From NCBI GenBank assembly GCA_046714175.1, contig JBKKBI010000084.1, positions 47,007 to 111,006 of the forward strand: a stretch of DNA of 64,000 bases, in the 5' to 3' direction. The translations under genes were made by a program, and so were the position numbers. The notes under the pieces are model-generated. The model searched no databases and was not told where the DNA came from. It worked only from the letters and a program-made list of their open reading frames with translations. Below, piece after piece: positions 63,971 to 64,000 of this stretch. How positions within the stretch are numbered: position 1 is the stretch's first letter; each line of letters opens with the position of its first letter. Source of the DNA: UBA11373 sp046714175 (GTDB lineage: Bacteria; Actinomycetota; Acidimicrobiia; Spongiisociales; UBA11373).

Positions 63971-64000
63971 GGGGGGGGGGGGGCGCCCCCCCCCCCCCCC
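63971..64000. other. G-run/C-run palindrome at the window end
   Basis: Thirteen G, then CG, then fifteen C. A pure homopolymer palindrome at the very end of the sequence fits a contig-end artefact better than a biological feature. Confidence 0.5.

Overview
The window is about two-thirds G+C and densely coded on both strands, with many GTG and TTG starts. The gene content points to an actinobacterium, most likely an uncultured member of the Acidimicrobiia or a related deep lineage. This placement is inferred from family content: NucS/EndoMS mismatch endonuclease, an F420-type luciferase-like oxidoreductase, a DUF222-HNH (13E12-type) endonuclease, a PASTA-carrying penicillin-binding protein, a Rieske protein inside a suf operon, and threonine-rich stalks on envelope proteins. 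I see no rRNA, tRNA, CRISPR array, prophage or insertion sequence. The last 30 bases are a G-run/C-run palindrome that looks like a contig end.

Layout: 0-17 kb holds a methylmalonyl-CoA-mutase-type subunit, a bifunctional PBP, a sirtuin, a SpoIID-like envelope protein, a flippase/glycosyl-1-phosphate-transferase pair, PepA coupled to a cobalamin adenosyltransferase, transketolase, an M24 peptidase and an HNH endonuclease. 17-24 kb is a minus-strand operon for a branched-chain-type 2-oxoacid dehydrogenase (E3, fused E1, E2) that ends in a LipB-LipA fusion, so the complex and its lipoylation enzymes lie together. 24-29 kb has a small hydrolase operon, an operon linking an isobutyryl-CoA-mutase-type protein to a membrane protein and a double zinc ribbon, and an acyl-CoA dehydrogenase. 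30-44 kb carries a scattered SUF iron-sulfur system: sufC-sufS-sufU on plus, sufD-Rieske-sufC on minus, sufB alone. Interspersed are fumarase, a UDG, a primary-type sigma factor, NucS, GalU and infA. 44-64 kb has an archaeal-type (type II) GAPDH, an alcohol dehydrogenase, several peptidases, an L,D-transpeptidase, a cell-wall lipoprotein, a DEAD-box helicase, an MFS carrier and most of a BMP/nucleoside-type ABC importer.

Functional thread: the 2-oxoacid dehydrogenase, the acyl-CoA dehydrogenase, two B12-dependent acyl-CoA mutase subunits and a B12 adenosyltransferase fit catabolism of branched-chain amino acids to central metabolites. Fe-S assembly supplies LipA and the other Fe-S enzymes.

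Two genome-wide signals stand out. First, many intergenic gaps contain tandem 7-bp repeats of several sequence families that keep a strict 7-bp phase, even where one family changes into another. Second, about 19 genes lack a clear ribosome-binding site but have TANNNT 6-9 bases before the start codon, which suggests widespread leaderless transcription.
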